A stretch of DNA of 64,000 nucleotides from Parelaphostrongylus tenuis (lineage: Eukaryota; Nematoda; Chromadorea; Rhabditida; Metastrongylidae), in the NCBI GenBank assembly GCA_019055375.1, contig JAHQIW010000843.1, forward strand, positions 45,906 through 109,905, given 5' to 3'. A program made the translations under genes and the position numbers. The notes under the pieces were generated by a model, which searched no databases, was not told the origin of the DNA, and saw only the letters and a list, made by a program, of their open reading frames with translations. Positions 11,280 through 24,000 of this stretch are shown here, piece by piece; position 1 is the stretch's first letter; every line of letters begins with the position of its first letter.

Positions 11280-11322
11280 GCCCGACTGACGAGATCGCAA
11301 GATCGACACACGTGTATCGGGC
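11280..11322 (+). ncRNA. Hammerhead ribozyme motif, right arm (one core change)
   Basis: Stem I GCCCGA/TCGGGC pairs perfectly. The core CTGACGA is intact, stem II is GATC-GCAA-GATC, and stem III is ACACGTGT followed by A at the cleavage position. The GAAA core box reads GACA (A14 changed to C), which should impair or abolish cleavage. Confidence 0.7.
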
Positions 11323-11393
11323 TCTATAAGTCAGCCCTCATTAACAGACCACTGACATGCGTGGCTCAAATAATGATTACCAGGCATATTGAA

Positions 11394-11883
11394 ATTTGAG
11401 CTGTGGTCTTAAGAAAACACTCGAAACAAAAGATATGATTTAGAATAATTTTTCACAGCGAAATAATATTACCGCCATCTTCAGCAGATGGTAGTCTTTA
11501 AGAATATCTAGTGGCTCTTCGTTAGGAATAGATTCTTTGACGTTTCAAGAGATTAATGTGGACGCACTGCAGCGGAAGAAGACGTCATTTGAGTTAACAA
11601 TAAGTGTTGAAGCACCTTGGAGCCTTTTAATTCCTCCAAAGATCAATCCTACTCGTTTTCAATCATAACTGCTTTGACTTCTATCTACTGCTCATCCTTT
11701 TTCCATGGAAGGGCACGATATGAGGTACAACCACAAGTATGCTGACAGTCGTATCTCGGCATTCTTGTGGTTGTATCTCGCGTTACTGCCTTACCTATAT
11801 CTATATTTACTTATACCTATATTTTACCTCTATCTATTGACCGTCCTTTTTTACGACATGGCCCGATGTGAGATATAATACAG
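11394..11883. other. Unassigned spacer
   Basis: No gene seen. A short imperfect repeat of ATACCTATAT-like sequence occurs near 11790-11825. Confidence 0.35.
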
Positions 11884-12078
11884 CAGTCACACCCAGCCAC
11901 ATCCACCACACACACCCACAGGTTCTGTAGGTGCGCTTCCACCCACAACCACCACCCCCCCCCTCAGCCACATCCTCACCCACACCCTCACATGGTGTGT
12001 TCCCACCCACACCCACCCACCTGCACCCACCCACTCGCACCCACCCATACCCACGCGCTCACCCACACCAACACTCAC
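11884..12078. repeat. CACCCA-rich minisatellite
   Basis: About 195 bp of strongly strand-biased CACCCA/CCACAC repeats, C+A on the plus strand. The glycine- and valine-rich open frames here on the minus strand are by-products of the repeat. Confidence 0.95.
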
Positions 12079-12109
12079 ACCCTTGTAGAATGGTAACGTA
12101 AATGGGTGT

Positions 12110-12770
12110 TGTTTTCCTACCCGTGGCTCGTGAAGGGCTGGATCAGCGAGTGAAACGTGCGAAACAGTGTAAAATCAAGCTGCACAGTTACAAGATCCCG
12201 TGTGTCCACTTTCTGGACAAAACGATGAAGAGAACACGGCTTCAAAAGGCTCATCGAGTGATTCGTCTTGATTTCTGGTGCTCGTTTGTCGATAAAGCTT
12301 CTTTCGGATGAGAAGATATTCACAGTCAAATCACTACACAATCGCAGAATTGACGTCAACTTCTCGAGAAGGATCAGCAGAAGCCTGCAGTAGAAAATAA
12401 ACATGGGTTTCCAGTCACTTTCCGGCCCCTGTGATGATCTAGGGACAGCATTTTGGCCACCGGAAAGACGCTATTGGTCTCCATCAACAAAAACATCACC
12501 TTTGGTTCCAACGGATTTAGCTTTAGAAAGACTGAGCTCATGTACATTCGGGCCGCTCAACGACTTCCGTCTGTCACGAGCTGTTTCGATGTTTCGGGCA
12601 AGGACATTTGGCCGCCAATCTTGCTGGATCTCATCCCAGTGAATTACTTCGTGTGGTCCATACGGAAGGAAATATTCTCGGCTACTCGTTATGCTAGCGT
12701 TACGACCTCACCCCTCAACGGGCGGCTATGGAAACCGATGTGCATTTTTTCCGTTTGATTGAGGTTTCTT
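12110..12770 (+). pseudogene. Mariner-like transposase pseudogene
   Basis: Frame fragments follow the order of a DDE transposase: KIKLHSYKIPCVHFLDKTMK, ATGKTLLVSINKNITFG, FDVSGKDIWPP and LDLIPVNYFVWSI. These correspond to the catalytic-domain ends seen as [11 protein letters not shown]...WGKDIWPS in the better copy at 33843-34820. Frameshifts separate the pieces. Confidence 0.75.
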
Positions 12771-13000
12771 CTTCATTCGAGAAAATTTTCGGAGTTCTTG
12801 TAAATACTTTGACTGGAGAAATATTTTCTCTAGTGGCTCATACACTTTTGGCTTAGTTATGCGTGCCTTCTGTAAAGAAAAACGCTGGTTTACTGCGCAA
12901 CTGTAATGAATTGGCATTTAATCAATTCTATTGCATTGTACCCAGGGGATCATAAGTAAAATCTTTCGTTTTGCTCTTCCCTAGTATTATACAAGAGCCA

Positions 13001-13840
13001 AGATTCATCATGACCTGTATCACCTGTCGTCCCGTTGATCGTCGAGTGATTTGAGCGGGTATCAGCAAGTCTTCCATTTTTCCCTATCGCGTGCGAGAGT
13101 AGCCCAGTGGGTCCTCCTCGCTCTAAGGATTCGCTGTGTATCATGTCGTTCTTCCATAGCTTTCGTAAAGAAATCGGACCAACGGGTCGGTGGTATTCCT
13201 GTACAGCGCTTGATGTCCCGAGGAATTCAGTCTATAACGGCTCTCGTCCACCGGTTGTCGTTGAAGCGCATCACGTGTCCGGCCCACCCTTATTTTCGAT
13301 ATCCTGGCGTATAGAACGGCGTCTCTAATTCTCGATCGTTGACGTAGGTCGGAACTTCGGATTCTTTCTCTCATTTGCGAGATACGGGATACTCCTAGCA
13401 TCGACCTTTCGACTGCGCGTTCGATAACGCCAAGTGATCTTTCATCCTGTTTAAGTAGCGACAGGTTTCTGCTGCATACGTTAGGGCAGAGATAATCGTC
13501 GAGTCGAAAAGGTGGGCACGGAGTCGGACATTCTTTGTCCTCTTCACCACATCTTTGATGCTCTTAAGCGTTCCCCAAGCCCCTCGTTTCCTCCTCTCTC
13601 TGCTCTGGAGCTAGATCGTTCATCATGTTGATTTCATGACCTAGATAGACGGAACTGGAGCATTCGGAGATTGTCGTTCCGTTGAACGTGAATGGGGCAT
13701 CCAAAACCCATCCGTTCCTCATGAACATCGTTTTCGTTAGATTTAGTTAGAGACCAATCTTTCCATAGACGTTATCGAAATAGGTCAACATTTGTACCGC
13801 TTGTCTGATGTTTGGTGTTATAAAGAGTCATCATAGTAAG
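13001..13840 (-). pseudogene. RTE-like LINE 3' fragment
   Basis: The minus strand encodes the C-terminal region typical of nematode RTE elements (often mis-annotated as craniofacial development protein 2): MLGVSRISQMRERIRSSDLR, RDAVLYARISKIR and DESRYRLNSSGHQALYR, then HWATLARDR-like residues. Multiple frame breaks; no intact reverse transcriptase. Confidence 0.8.
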
Positions 13841-14279
13841 TAGAAACTGGAAAACAGCCAGTAATTTGTCAAAAAGGACTATACATGGTGTACTCGATAC
13901 CTGTTCATCAAAAACTCTCAGAATAAGTTTCTATCAGTCATCGCTTATTTCCAATTATTCACAGTTGACGGACGTGAGAAAGGGTTGAGTACTAATGGAC
14001 AGTGGAGGAATGCCGAACGAAAAGGGACAACCTTGTTTGAATAAAAGAACATTGGCAATATGCTACTATGGATCAAACAATTGGTCAGCATTATGTGTCT
14101 CCAAAGAAGAATTCTCGGTACTTTTGCCCTATTAGCACCCATATGCAGAGAAGGTAATTTTTATTCCTTCTTGAGGTCTTAGTACTTTCGATAGCTTGAA
14201 TATCGAGAATTTAAAGGATGTATTTTGTTTTTCCAAATGGTCTTTATATGACACCATAGAGGTAAAGTAAAATTTTCTT
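13841..14279. other. Unassigned spacer
   Basis: No gene or repeat recognised. Confidence 0.3.
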
Positions 14280-15720
14280 TTACACTCAAACATCTTTCGC
14301 TAACAGAGGGTTTAATTAAGATTTTCAACAGCCGTTCAACATCACAAATCTCAACAACTCAATGATAAGCTTGGCTTCCAAGAAGGACGCTTTAATGCGT
14401 TGTTGCATTTAAAAGGCTATTGAGTTTCACCCTCGGCACCGTGTCGATCGGGCAGTGTAATTTACATGTGGCGTGCAGTGCGTGCCGAGTATAAAACCCT
14501 ATATTTTATTAGCTGTAACGACGCACTAAGAAGTCTTTCTCAAGAACTAAGCGTACCCCTTGAAGTTGTTGAGATTTGCGCTAGTGAATGGGTGTGAAAG
14601 CCTGAGATAAAAGCCATGTTTAGCGAAAAATACTCAGATGAGCAACACAGTCTTACTATTGTAGCTACAGCTCGCAAGAGACTTTTTCAGACGCAAACGC
14701 GACACATGTGTAAGGCAGTCTTAAATTCAGGGTTACCGAACATAAAGAGACTTCTTCAAAAACCAATAACGCCATCAAATTCGTCGCGATTTGTGCTATT
14801 AATGAATAGCTGAATTTCCTGAGGAAAAGCTTTGCTCATCGAAAATTGCTTGACTGTCAAATAACATTTTCCTTTTCGCTGTTACAGCGTAGTATAGAGA
14901 TCTTGCAGAAAATAAAATACATCTTTCAAATTTTCAAAAGTTAGGCTATTGAACAATTATTGAAACGCCTTGGAAGAAAGAAAAATAATTTTTTGCTTTT
15001 GAATATGGATGCTGATGGGGAGGTACCGCATCATACGCAGTGACGAAACGCGCCCTCTTACCACCCTTACTCGACCACATTTAGAATTACCTTCACATAG
15101 ACCTCCATTAAAAATATTTAGTTGTAGAAGATGTGCTTTCAAGCTACGCTCTCGCAGACATGCCATAGAAATGCACAAGAGGGGTTAAAAGGTTGTTTAT
15201 TTTTTTCATAAGGGTGTGGTCATACCGCTGAAAAGTGAAGGATTTCAAAAAAAGTAATCAGCCTTTATACAAAAAATTTTTGTAAAAATTCATTCGTGAT
15301 TTTTTAGTATTAATGTAACGATAAGATACCTTTTATGTATGAACTTCACGTATGATTACCAATAAACCACCTGTGACGTCCAAGCGGCGGTGTAACATTT
15401 TAAGCGTGAAATATGATCTTCTTTTCGCTCTTACAGCGTTTTATGATAACCTTTCGAAAAACGAACCAAATCTCCAAAATTTTGAGATTTGGGCTAATAA
15501 AACTTTGGTAAAGAGCCATATCGAAGCCCTACCGAGAAAATGAAGAAAATTGAGTGTGAAACATAATTTTATTTTCGCTGCTGCAAAGTAATGAAAAGCC
15601 TTTTTTGAAACTAAACAGATCGTTGAAATCGCAGAGGTTTGAGCTTTTGAATGATTACCAAATGTCTAGCAGAAAACATTTGTGCAGCGCGAAAGGCTTT
15701 CAAACAATCGTGTATGTACC
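14280..15720. repeat. Cluster of diverged foldback units, with a strong central hairpin
   Basis: Repeated units contain CAAATCTCAACAA..., GCGCTGTAACAGC-like and TGTGAAACATAATTTTATTT-like blocks in both orientations. At 14442-14495 lies a GC-rich near-palindrome, CTCGGCACC...GTGCCGAG, flanked by inverted unit arms (about 14330-14440 and 14500-14600). A close relative of the hairpin lies at about 41475-41550. Confidence 0.7.
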
Positions 15721-18700
15721 TCAGCTGGTGCACGTGTTCCTTAGGGGTTAATGGTAGCAGGGGTGATCCGTAAGGCATGTGGTACGGATGAAACGTGCGA
15801 GGACGATCAAACGTACGTACACCACTAAAAATACCATAGCGGACCTCTGAAAGACTTAAGACACTCTATCGGAAAATTGTAAGTCTAGAGAATCAGCAGT
15901 CATGTAGAATACTACGGATATCATCTTTACTTTGAAAACTTTAAATATCCCACTTCTGCATTTGTATTCCTTTAAACAAATTTGAAGACCAACATCATGT
16001 TGTCAGTGTATTGTGAGCTGTCGAATAAAGCTAGAACATGGGCAGCTGACAATATATACAGTCGGTTGATCTTCAATTGTAACAACTATCTCAATTTCAA
16101 AACAGGTGTTTATAAATTCGAGAATTATCAAGTCATTTGAATTCTCTATTGTTCCAGTTTGAAATCTACAAAAGAAATAGGCCAGGCGCTGGTTCGATCC
16201 GCTCCCCAATACCTTTTTTGCTACCAATCAACGAATGCTCTGAAAAACGTTTTAGCTCGGCCACCTACAGGATTATACGAGAATTGTCTTGATCAGCATT
16301 CTTCTTGAAGAATACGAATCCTCGAGAAGCAGCCGAAGCGATACTCAGAATATTCGAAAACTTAGGAGAAGAATAAATTCGAGGAAACGAGTTGAATCCA
16401 AGAACTTCTGAGATCTTCCTAGTGAATTTTAGAAGCGGATTTTGTAAATAATTATTGCCGAAGTGGTTTTAGCATAGATTAGATGGTTGTGCTCACAGAT
16501 GTGGATTATTTATCGTAACTCTCGATATTTAGCTATTAGCTGAATGCAGCATATATATACAGACAAGGATCGCATGAGAACGCACGAATTAAAAGTTTTC
16601 CCCTTCTCGCACTACTATCCATTGTCCCCTATATCCTGTAATCCCATACTACTCAAGAATGTTCTTTTTAGACGTCATCTACCTTCTCGTGCCAAAGACT
16701 TTCCGGCCACCTCCCCTTTGTAGAGTGAAGAAATGATATATACTACGTAATTTCTTCGTTTATATATGCCTGGGTAAAGAATAACAGATGAAAAAATCAT
16801 ATCTCCGCTTGTTACTGCCATTCTCTTACTTGTTATTGTTCTGGAAAGTCATTTGTGGTTGTATTTTCGTTTTACCAAATTGAACAATGAAAGAGGCTTT
16901 GGGTAATGCAAATCCCACATATAGCCTATTTGAAAGGTTATATCGATGCTTGTTTTCATGTTTTTGCATTCATCGGACTCAAATTTCAACTATTTTGGTT
17001 ACTGTCCTATTGTCATGCTTTAGATCCATTGTATGGTGTTTATTCTCGAACATGAGCGACGAGACGTGATTCAGCTTTATTTTTGAATAATACTGCTATA
17101 ATCTTGATCTTAATTTGTAACACCAGCTATCAGGAGGTCATAGCTGTCATTGCGTGTCCAACGAAATTGATCCAATTATCTAAACCTTCGTCTTAATCTA
17201 GTAGTTATCGTGTTTGACTTATCTTTTTACTCTGCAATCTTTTTACTTTCGCAATATATCGTTGACTCTGAGAGGCGAACTTTGTCACAATTTCACCTTT
17301 CCGGAACGGTAGTCCGATCCGTAGCAAAATCGATTCTGCTTGAAAGATATTTGCTGCATGCGTCTTGTTTACAACAGATGATCTGCTGTATTTTTATTCA
17401 ATCGCTTAACAAATAACTTTACATCACACATTAGTTCACATCAGTCGTCATGAAGACCTTCGAACTTTCGCGTCTACGTGTGGCTTCGCTTGAGGATTTT
17501 CGTCTCTATGCTTTTGAATAGTCAGTTCTCATCAGAATCTTGAGACAGCCGAACTGAGCCGTTCCTATGTGGATTACAAAAACGCGGCTGGTTCTAAACA
17601 AATCTGCTATCGATTTCTTGACCTCGGAGGAATGAGGGAATTGGTCAGCTTCATGCGAAGTGAAAATAGAGCCTAGTTCGAAATGAACGGCGTCACTACC
17701 ACCGCACAACTCGCCTTTGATAGATCATTGTTGAGTGAGATAGTACTTTCAACAAATGTTAAAAAGTGCCTCTTTATCTAAATAGGGATGAACGGAACAC
17801 AATAGTCATGTCCACTTTTTGTTCTGCAACTATACATATACGATGAAAAACTATTCAACATCTTATTCAACGGAAAAAAAGCTGAAATTAGTTCACGCCT
17901 ATTCCAAAATTTTAAGCACTTGAGAACGAAGAATATGGAATGTTCTCACTAAACCATGATGACCTAGTCATTTTTTTTCCACATCAGTAAAGCGATTGGT
18001 AGAAGACGCTTTTTTCTATCATTGATCAAAGACATAGTAGTTATAAAAGCTTCATCTACTTAACTGAAATTTTGACCTTTTCGTTTTTTTTGGAAGTTAA
18101 TTATGACAAATGAAAGAGAATCTGTTCTAAAAATACGATTGTAAGTACTTTTATTGAAAAATGAAGGCATCTGGAACACGTTTTTGTTTCCCATGTTCGT
18201 GTCGCCTTTTAAATTTAATCGGTACAGTTAGTCAAGTTAGCACATCAAAAGAATATATGAGCACGAATGGAGAAACTTTTTTGGTACTTCCTCTGCGTCT
18301 TCACAGTATTTTTCCACTGTGCGGATCGCAGTACTACTAGCATTCTAATCGTTTTTTGATCTTCTTCTTCAACGTCGTAGAATGCTGGCTGAGCACGTCT
18401 CCTTGCGAATCTCGAGGACAACCTGTCTTCGGGTCTAGTGAAGAAAGGCAGTGGTGATCTCTATCTGGTTCTGTTTCTATCAATCAAGTATGCATCATCA
18501 TTTGAAAATGAGATGAAAATTACTTAAGGGTAGTGACACATTTCCTCAGAGGATCATCATGGGCGTTTGTTAGTAGCAGTTACTGCGAGATGTTTGTAAT
18601 AAAAGGAAGTTTAATGCACTCTCAAAGAATCGCTACTAATGAGTTAGATACAGCGAACACAGTCTAATTTCTGTTTAGCGCGTACCCTCATTTGAAGAAC

Positions 18701-19099
18701 ATGTTTTATCTGCTTGTCAGAAATGCTTTATGCTCAACAGCGAAGATAGCTTCTGAATACTAGGAGACAGAAGATTACCTTGTTTAATGACATAGAAATC
18801 TTGCTGGTAATAATATACAGGATTGATGAAATCATTCTGTGAGATCATTATGTGGTTTTATTGCTAAAACGTGGGAAATTCCTTCGACAAATGGGCGTAC
18901 TATGGGAACCTCTTTTGTGATATTCCATCATTCATTAGTGATGTCGGTATTTTTCCATTATCTCGGCCCTGTTTGAGGCCTTCGGTAAAAAGTTTTGTTT
19001 TGCTTTTTCAAGTCTTTTCAGTAGTCATTCGACAGCCAAATAATCTGAATTTGGATGGTATAATTTATTTGTCAAATGGCTTCTTTCTAGCGCTGTAAC
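15721..19099. other. Mostly unassigned stretch
   Basis: Contains box A-like TGGTGCACGTGTTCCTTAGG near 15725, a box B-like CTGGTTCGATCC at about 16188 and the repeat at 18290-18460. The minus frame 17506-17709 (GELCGGSDAVHF..., HIGTAQFGCLKIL) has coding-like composition but no recognised family. May include lin-9 upstream introns. Confidence 0.35.
18290..18460. repeat. Dispersed repeat shared with 55745-55910
   Basis: The blocks CACTGTGCGGATC(G/C)CAGTACT, TAATCGTTTT and AACGTCGTAGAA recur in the same order and orientation at 55790-55860, where they lie in a 103-codon minus-strand open frame. Confidence 0.7.
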
Positions 19100-19560
19100 A
19101 GTCGAAATGATATTCTGTTCCACATCCAGACAATTCTCGCTAGATAGAAACTTGATTTCAATCACTAGATAGCGTGAGTCTTATCGACTTCAACAGTATA
19201 CTTGGATTATAAAAAGGACTTTCAGCTCTGCAATGGTTAGAAGAAGATTGAGTTGCACACATCCGAATTATTGTTTTTAACCGCATCCCTTTGAAATTGA
19301 GGCGTTTTCTTAACTTTTGAAGTGGCTCCATAGCCTAATCAATAGCTCAAATTTAGACCATTTCAACAATATGCTTTTGTTCTGGAGAATACCTTTTAGT
19401 GCGCTGTAGCAGTCAAAATAAAATTATGTTTCACACTTGTGGCGTTTCACTGCATCTTTCGCTAGACAAAACATTTGCCTTGAGCTTAAAATGACCATTC
19501 GATAGTCTGAATTCTACCGATTCCAGTAATGTATTTAGTTTTTTTTGAAAAACTTCTCAA
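19100..19560. repeat. Diverged dispersed-repeat units
   Basis: Two or three units with CGATAG...CTGAAT, CGCTGTAGCAGTCAAAATAA and GTTTCACACTTG blocks, the same family as clusters near 14.3, 36.2, 38.1, 40.4, 41.1, 50.3, 51.3 and 58.0 kb. Confidence 0.6.
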
Positions 19561-20165
19561 TGAGCTGTGTTGGCCTAAAGAAAGTTAGGTGTTGCGCATT
19601 GCAACAATGGTACCAGACCACCACGCATTGCCAGTATGTGGATGGATTTTTCAAATAAGCCTCAGGCCAACGAGCCATCTCAACATTCGTCACGTAGAGT
19701 GAGTCATTGGAAGGCAACTGCCTTTCAGCTGCCTTCTGCTTCTCATCGAGTTCACTTAATCATGAGATTCTTGCTTCGCCAACCACCGAAAAAGAGCCGT
19801 CGTGCTCATACATAAACACGGCGTATTGCAATCCAAACGTCTGTGCAAGAAAGGACATCGAATGTAGGTTCACTTCTATTCAGAAATTGCTTGGCGATGT
19901 TAGAAGCGTAGGCGTCGATAGGTGTCGCTATGATGTCATTATTAGAGTCAGAAATTGGTTCGAGAACACTCGTTAACTCTTCGCTACAGCTCTTCGTTCC
20001 TTCTACGGTGGGACTGAAGAGTCAATGCCGATCACATGGTGCAAGGAAAATCTCGGTATGAACCACAACGCAGTTTTGAACTGGAATATCTTTCTATCTT
20101 TCAGATCACTCTCGGATGCAACGAAAGTTTTCTGGCCTCCGAAAGTGATCTTTATTTTAGCGTGA
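19540..20165 (-). pseudogene. Unidentified coding-like island with frame breaks
   Basis: Read on the minus strand, three consecutive pieces look protein-like: KITFGGQKTFVASESDLKDR (from about 20150); then, after a possible 50-bp intron with a TTCAG acceptor, PTVEGTKSCSEEL and ATPIDAYASNIAKQFLNRSE; then, in a shifted frame, FLAQTFGLQYAVFMYEHDG, an in-frame TGA, and LPSNDSLYVTNVEMARWPEA. The family is not recognised. It could be a real gene carrying the same one-base errors as its neighbours, an old pseudogene, or a transposon fragment. It lies between tpk-1 and lin-9 on the same strand. Confidence 0.4.
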
Positions 20166-21087
20166 GTTTACCAATCTTCGAAACACACTAAATCATTTTC
20201 ATCATTTCTAACAGATCTTTTCCCAAAAAAAAACCTCCCATGAATATATATAAAAAATTTCGAGGTAACAAAGAGAATTCTGGCACTCATAAAAAAATTC
20301 ACATGTGATTCGTGTCGCGAATTGATTATAGCATCTAGAACACACACTCTGACAGACTAGACGTGTCCACCGAGTGCAAAAACACCTTTGGAATCATCAA
20401 TATTTGCTCTGTGTAATGATTATAATTTGATCATTAAAAAAATCTACATCCGGCGAGAAACCTTCATTGTAAAACAAAATTTTATTTCAACTATTACAGC
20501 GCTGAAAATAAGTCACTTGAGAAATTATATATACCGTTAAAATTCACTTAATTTGAGCTATCGAACGACTACTAAAACGTCTCACAAAAGAAATAAGTCT
20601 TTACACGAAGACTTCATACAGGGTCGAAATAACGGAAAAGTACCATGATACCTTATGAAAATCAAAAAAAAAAATCAGATAACTTCCCCAAATTTCCACT
20701 GCTGCGTGAGCCTCTTGGCGCAGCGCGAGAGCTTGAGAACAATCGTACATATAAGTGTCATACGGGACTTAAGGCATTAAAACTGCACTTCAGCAAAAAA
20801 AGTACACTTGAATGAACGATTAAGTAAACCGCTAATAATATCGGAACGATGGGAAGAACATAATCTTGACAATAAAACATCACATCATAAAGGATATCAA
20901 ATAGAAGAGGTAGAGTAGAACAAAAAATGGAATAGACTGAGATAGAGAGAGTCGTGAGAACAATATTACCACCAGAAACGTCACCTAAAGGTTATTACTC
21001 TGCATAGGCTGAACAATTTGCACTAGAAAAAAACCTTTTCAAAAAATACTTATACAATCAGTCGTTATAAAGAGGGTATTCAAACTC
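20166..21087. other. Stretch downstream of tpk-1
   Basis: A diverged dispersed-repeat unit is visible near 20450-20600 (CGGCGAGAAACC, TTTCAACTATTACAGCGCTG). Nothing else recognised. Confidence 0.35.
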
Positions 21088-24000
21088 TTAGGAGACTGCA
21101 TTTGGCCTCAGTTCCATAGTGAAAATCAACGGTGCCGAAGTCTTCACGCGTAAAACATCTTCTTCAATGAAATTAGACGTGCTTATCACACCTCCAAACG
21201 CCATCTTCGCATCTTCTAAATATTTGATACTATAATTGTAGTCCCGTTTACTACTGACCATTTAATAACATATTTGCACCACGTGATGATTATTTTCCGT
21301 CCTAAAAGGGATATTTTTGAACTAATTCTTCATTTCACCACATGTTTTATACAGGCACATCGCAGTACGCCAGAAAAAGCCGAGTATTGTTGCTGAGAAC
21401 CACGTAAAAAGCGTTGACTGATGCAGCTGCAGAAATATCGAACACAACAATGTCAGTGTCAATCCAGAACGTAAGTCAAAACAGTCACATGATTGCAGCT
21501 AGTTCCGATCTCAATTGTATGTACGCATCATGCAATAACGAGTGATGTCCTTTTCTGACAACTGGCGATAATTTTCTCGTAATTAGAGGAACTGGAGATT
21601 TGAGAACTCGATGAAGTGGAAAAAGTTTTTTTGGAATTGCTCACTGCACACAAATGTAGAAAACGGAAAAAACTTTTCCAAAAAATGAAAATCTCTAGCT
21701 CAATGGAAAAACATTTTCTTTTTTTCATGTCTCAGCATTCTTGTGGCCATATTCCACATCGCATTTCCGCATTTAGCCGTTAAAACAATGAGCTAGCAAG
21801 TAGAGGTTAACACTTTTATTCAATTTGATGTTACTTTTTTGGTGAACTTTCTTCTTATTACTCATATTAGGCCCAACTTGCATATCTTAGATGAAATTTT
21901 CAAGTAAAATTACTTCTTAGAAAATTACCCTAAGTTCAGTGAGACGTGGACCTCCGATATAAGCTTGCAAAGCCCTCAAGTTGTTGGGCGCTATAGTCAA
22001 CGATGAATTACCAACCAACAATTTAGTGTAAGAAATCGAGAAACCCACACTTCCCAAGCGCCATTCTATTCTAACAACTTTGTTCTCATGTTCTCATGAG
22101 AGCTGGTGACAAGCAGCAAATAAGCGCTCGGCAAAGCATAAACAACGAATACATGTGACGAGATCTTCTGCCCTTACAGGAAGACCCATTCATTAAACTA
22201 AATTGTGGTCCTTCTGCTAAAGATACCTCTGAAGGCGATGATGGAATCTGATGTGACCTCTGAGTTCAGAAACAACGCATAAATTAGAGTTTGGAAAAGC
22301 TGTAATGTATTGGAAGACAAAAAAGCAGTGCCTGTGGGCCGTGCTGACCTGTTTCTACAGCTCCTATTCAATAACCTAGAGAAAAATGGCTACAACTTTT
22401 AAATTTAACATACGTTACACCAAGTTGAAACGACAAGTTATTCTTCAGGCAACAGTTATGTCCTAAGGAATATTTCAACATTGCTTCACCATTACCAATT
22501 TTTTCAAAAATGCTCACCGAGATTCCACCGAAATCCACTCATTGTGACGACCGTTTCTTTTTGACAAAACGGAACAACACCACATGTGCCTGTGACCAGG
22601 TGCCGTTGAATATCGATATTATGTTCTCCCTGTAAATACTAAGTATCAAAGAACAGAATTCTTTATTTTGACTGCCACTTGCAGTGGTATGATATTATGA
22701 TATACCCAATAGTGTGGAGTGCTGTGCAAAGACAATTGCGTCGGCCGGGATTCGAACTTAGATCTCACTCGTTCAGACCGTCGACAGTTGGCTGTTGGCA
22801 GACAACGCGTTATAGCCTAAAAAGAGTGCTGGGCAAAACGAGCGTCGGTGGTGCAACGGTTAGCATACGCTCTCGGAAAGAGTGAGTTCTGGGTTCAGAT
22901 CCCGGCTGACGCAAATGCTTCTGCACAGCACTTCACATTATTGGGTATATCAAGGAACACTTTTTTCCGAGATAGGAAGAAATAATAATAGCGTAGCGGT
23001 GGCGTCAGTTGTATAGCAGTAGCATGCACACACAGTATGAGTGAAATTGGGTTCAGCTTCTGCCTGTGGTCAAAAGCTCCGCATATCACTCAACCTTATT
23101 AGAGGTGTTGTTCGTTGAGTAAGCCTCAACAACAAAGTTGATTTTGAGAAATTAATCAATCCGACTAAGGTTTTAACGTGATGCGCCTTTTTCAGAGCCG
23201 ATACTCGAGACGATCAACTAAAGTTAGCTCACATTTTTTGAATCAACTTCGAGGTAGATGCTTAATAAACAAACAATGTGTGACTGGTCGCTACTGTCGA
23301 AGACCAAGAAAACCAGCTTATAGATCATTTCAGATAAAATTTGAAAAGTTTCACAGTATTCAAATCTGAGAAGATAATAACATTGAATTGAAAACTTTCA
23401 TAACTAAAATGCGAACAAGATTGAACTGGAGCTCCACGTCCAAATTTTAATAATCTCTATCACCTCCAACTCAATTAGTTATTGGAGAGTTCGAGCAATG
23501 ACGGCAACAACCTATTTAGAAATCATAATCGTCGACACTGTCGCTCTATGTAGATAGCCCAACGGTTCGATCCTGGCCTGATGTAACCACGTATATTTTG
23601 TACTTCCTCTTGTACAGAAAAAATCACATCTTATTCAAACGACATCTATCCCATAAAAAGCACTTGCAAATCGGTTACACTGTTATGTGGTAAGAACACC
23701 GAAAAAATGGTGGAGGACTTCTAAAGAGAGTGCAAAATTTTTACATGTCTTACTGTTGAGATCTGAGATGTTTAAACGTTTTCTTATGGTAATACACAAA
23801 CAGCAATATCAAATAAAACTTGTCCAACTCTGGTGTTTGTAGAACAGACCACTTCATCAAAGATGACTATAAAGCTCAAAGCGAGCCTAAACATTTCGTA
23901 AAGTCTTGTCAACGAATAAAAAAGGATGTGTGAACTAGCTTGAGCCAAGAAATATGGGACTTCATTAAGCCTCTCTAATCCAGCTTTGTGAAAAAAATAG

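Larger units (their letters stand above)
11073..11393. mobile_element. Foldback element with hammerhead motifs in both arms
   Basis: The left arm (about 11073-11178, beginning AATATGCCTGGTAATCATTA) and the right arm (about 11286-11393, ending TAATGATTACCAGGCATATT) are inverted copies of about 105 bp with few mismatches, around a spacer of about 107 bp. Each arm carries a hammerhead core reading outward. Related elements lie at 53205-53800 and 61055-61425. Confidence 0.85.

Noticed and set aside
11834..12078. Gly/Val-rich open frames
   Set aside because: Artefact of the CACCCA minisatellite.
21900..22065. Leucine-rich minus-strand frame (SLTIAPNNLRALQAYIGG) with a possible donor
   Set aside because: It lies inside tpk-1 intron 4, joins neither flanking exon in phase and is short; chance frame is more likely.
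22840..22915. Possible functional tRNA gene
   Set aside because: Acceptor and T arms pair, but position 33 is not T, the anticodon (GGA) would need a serine-type long arm that is missing, and it lies in a repeated foldback element.
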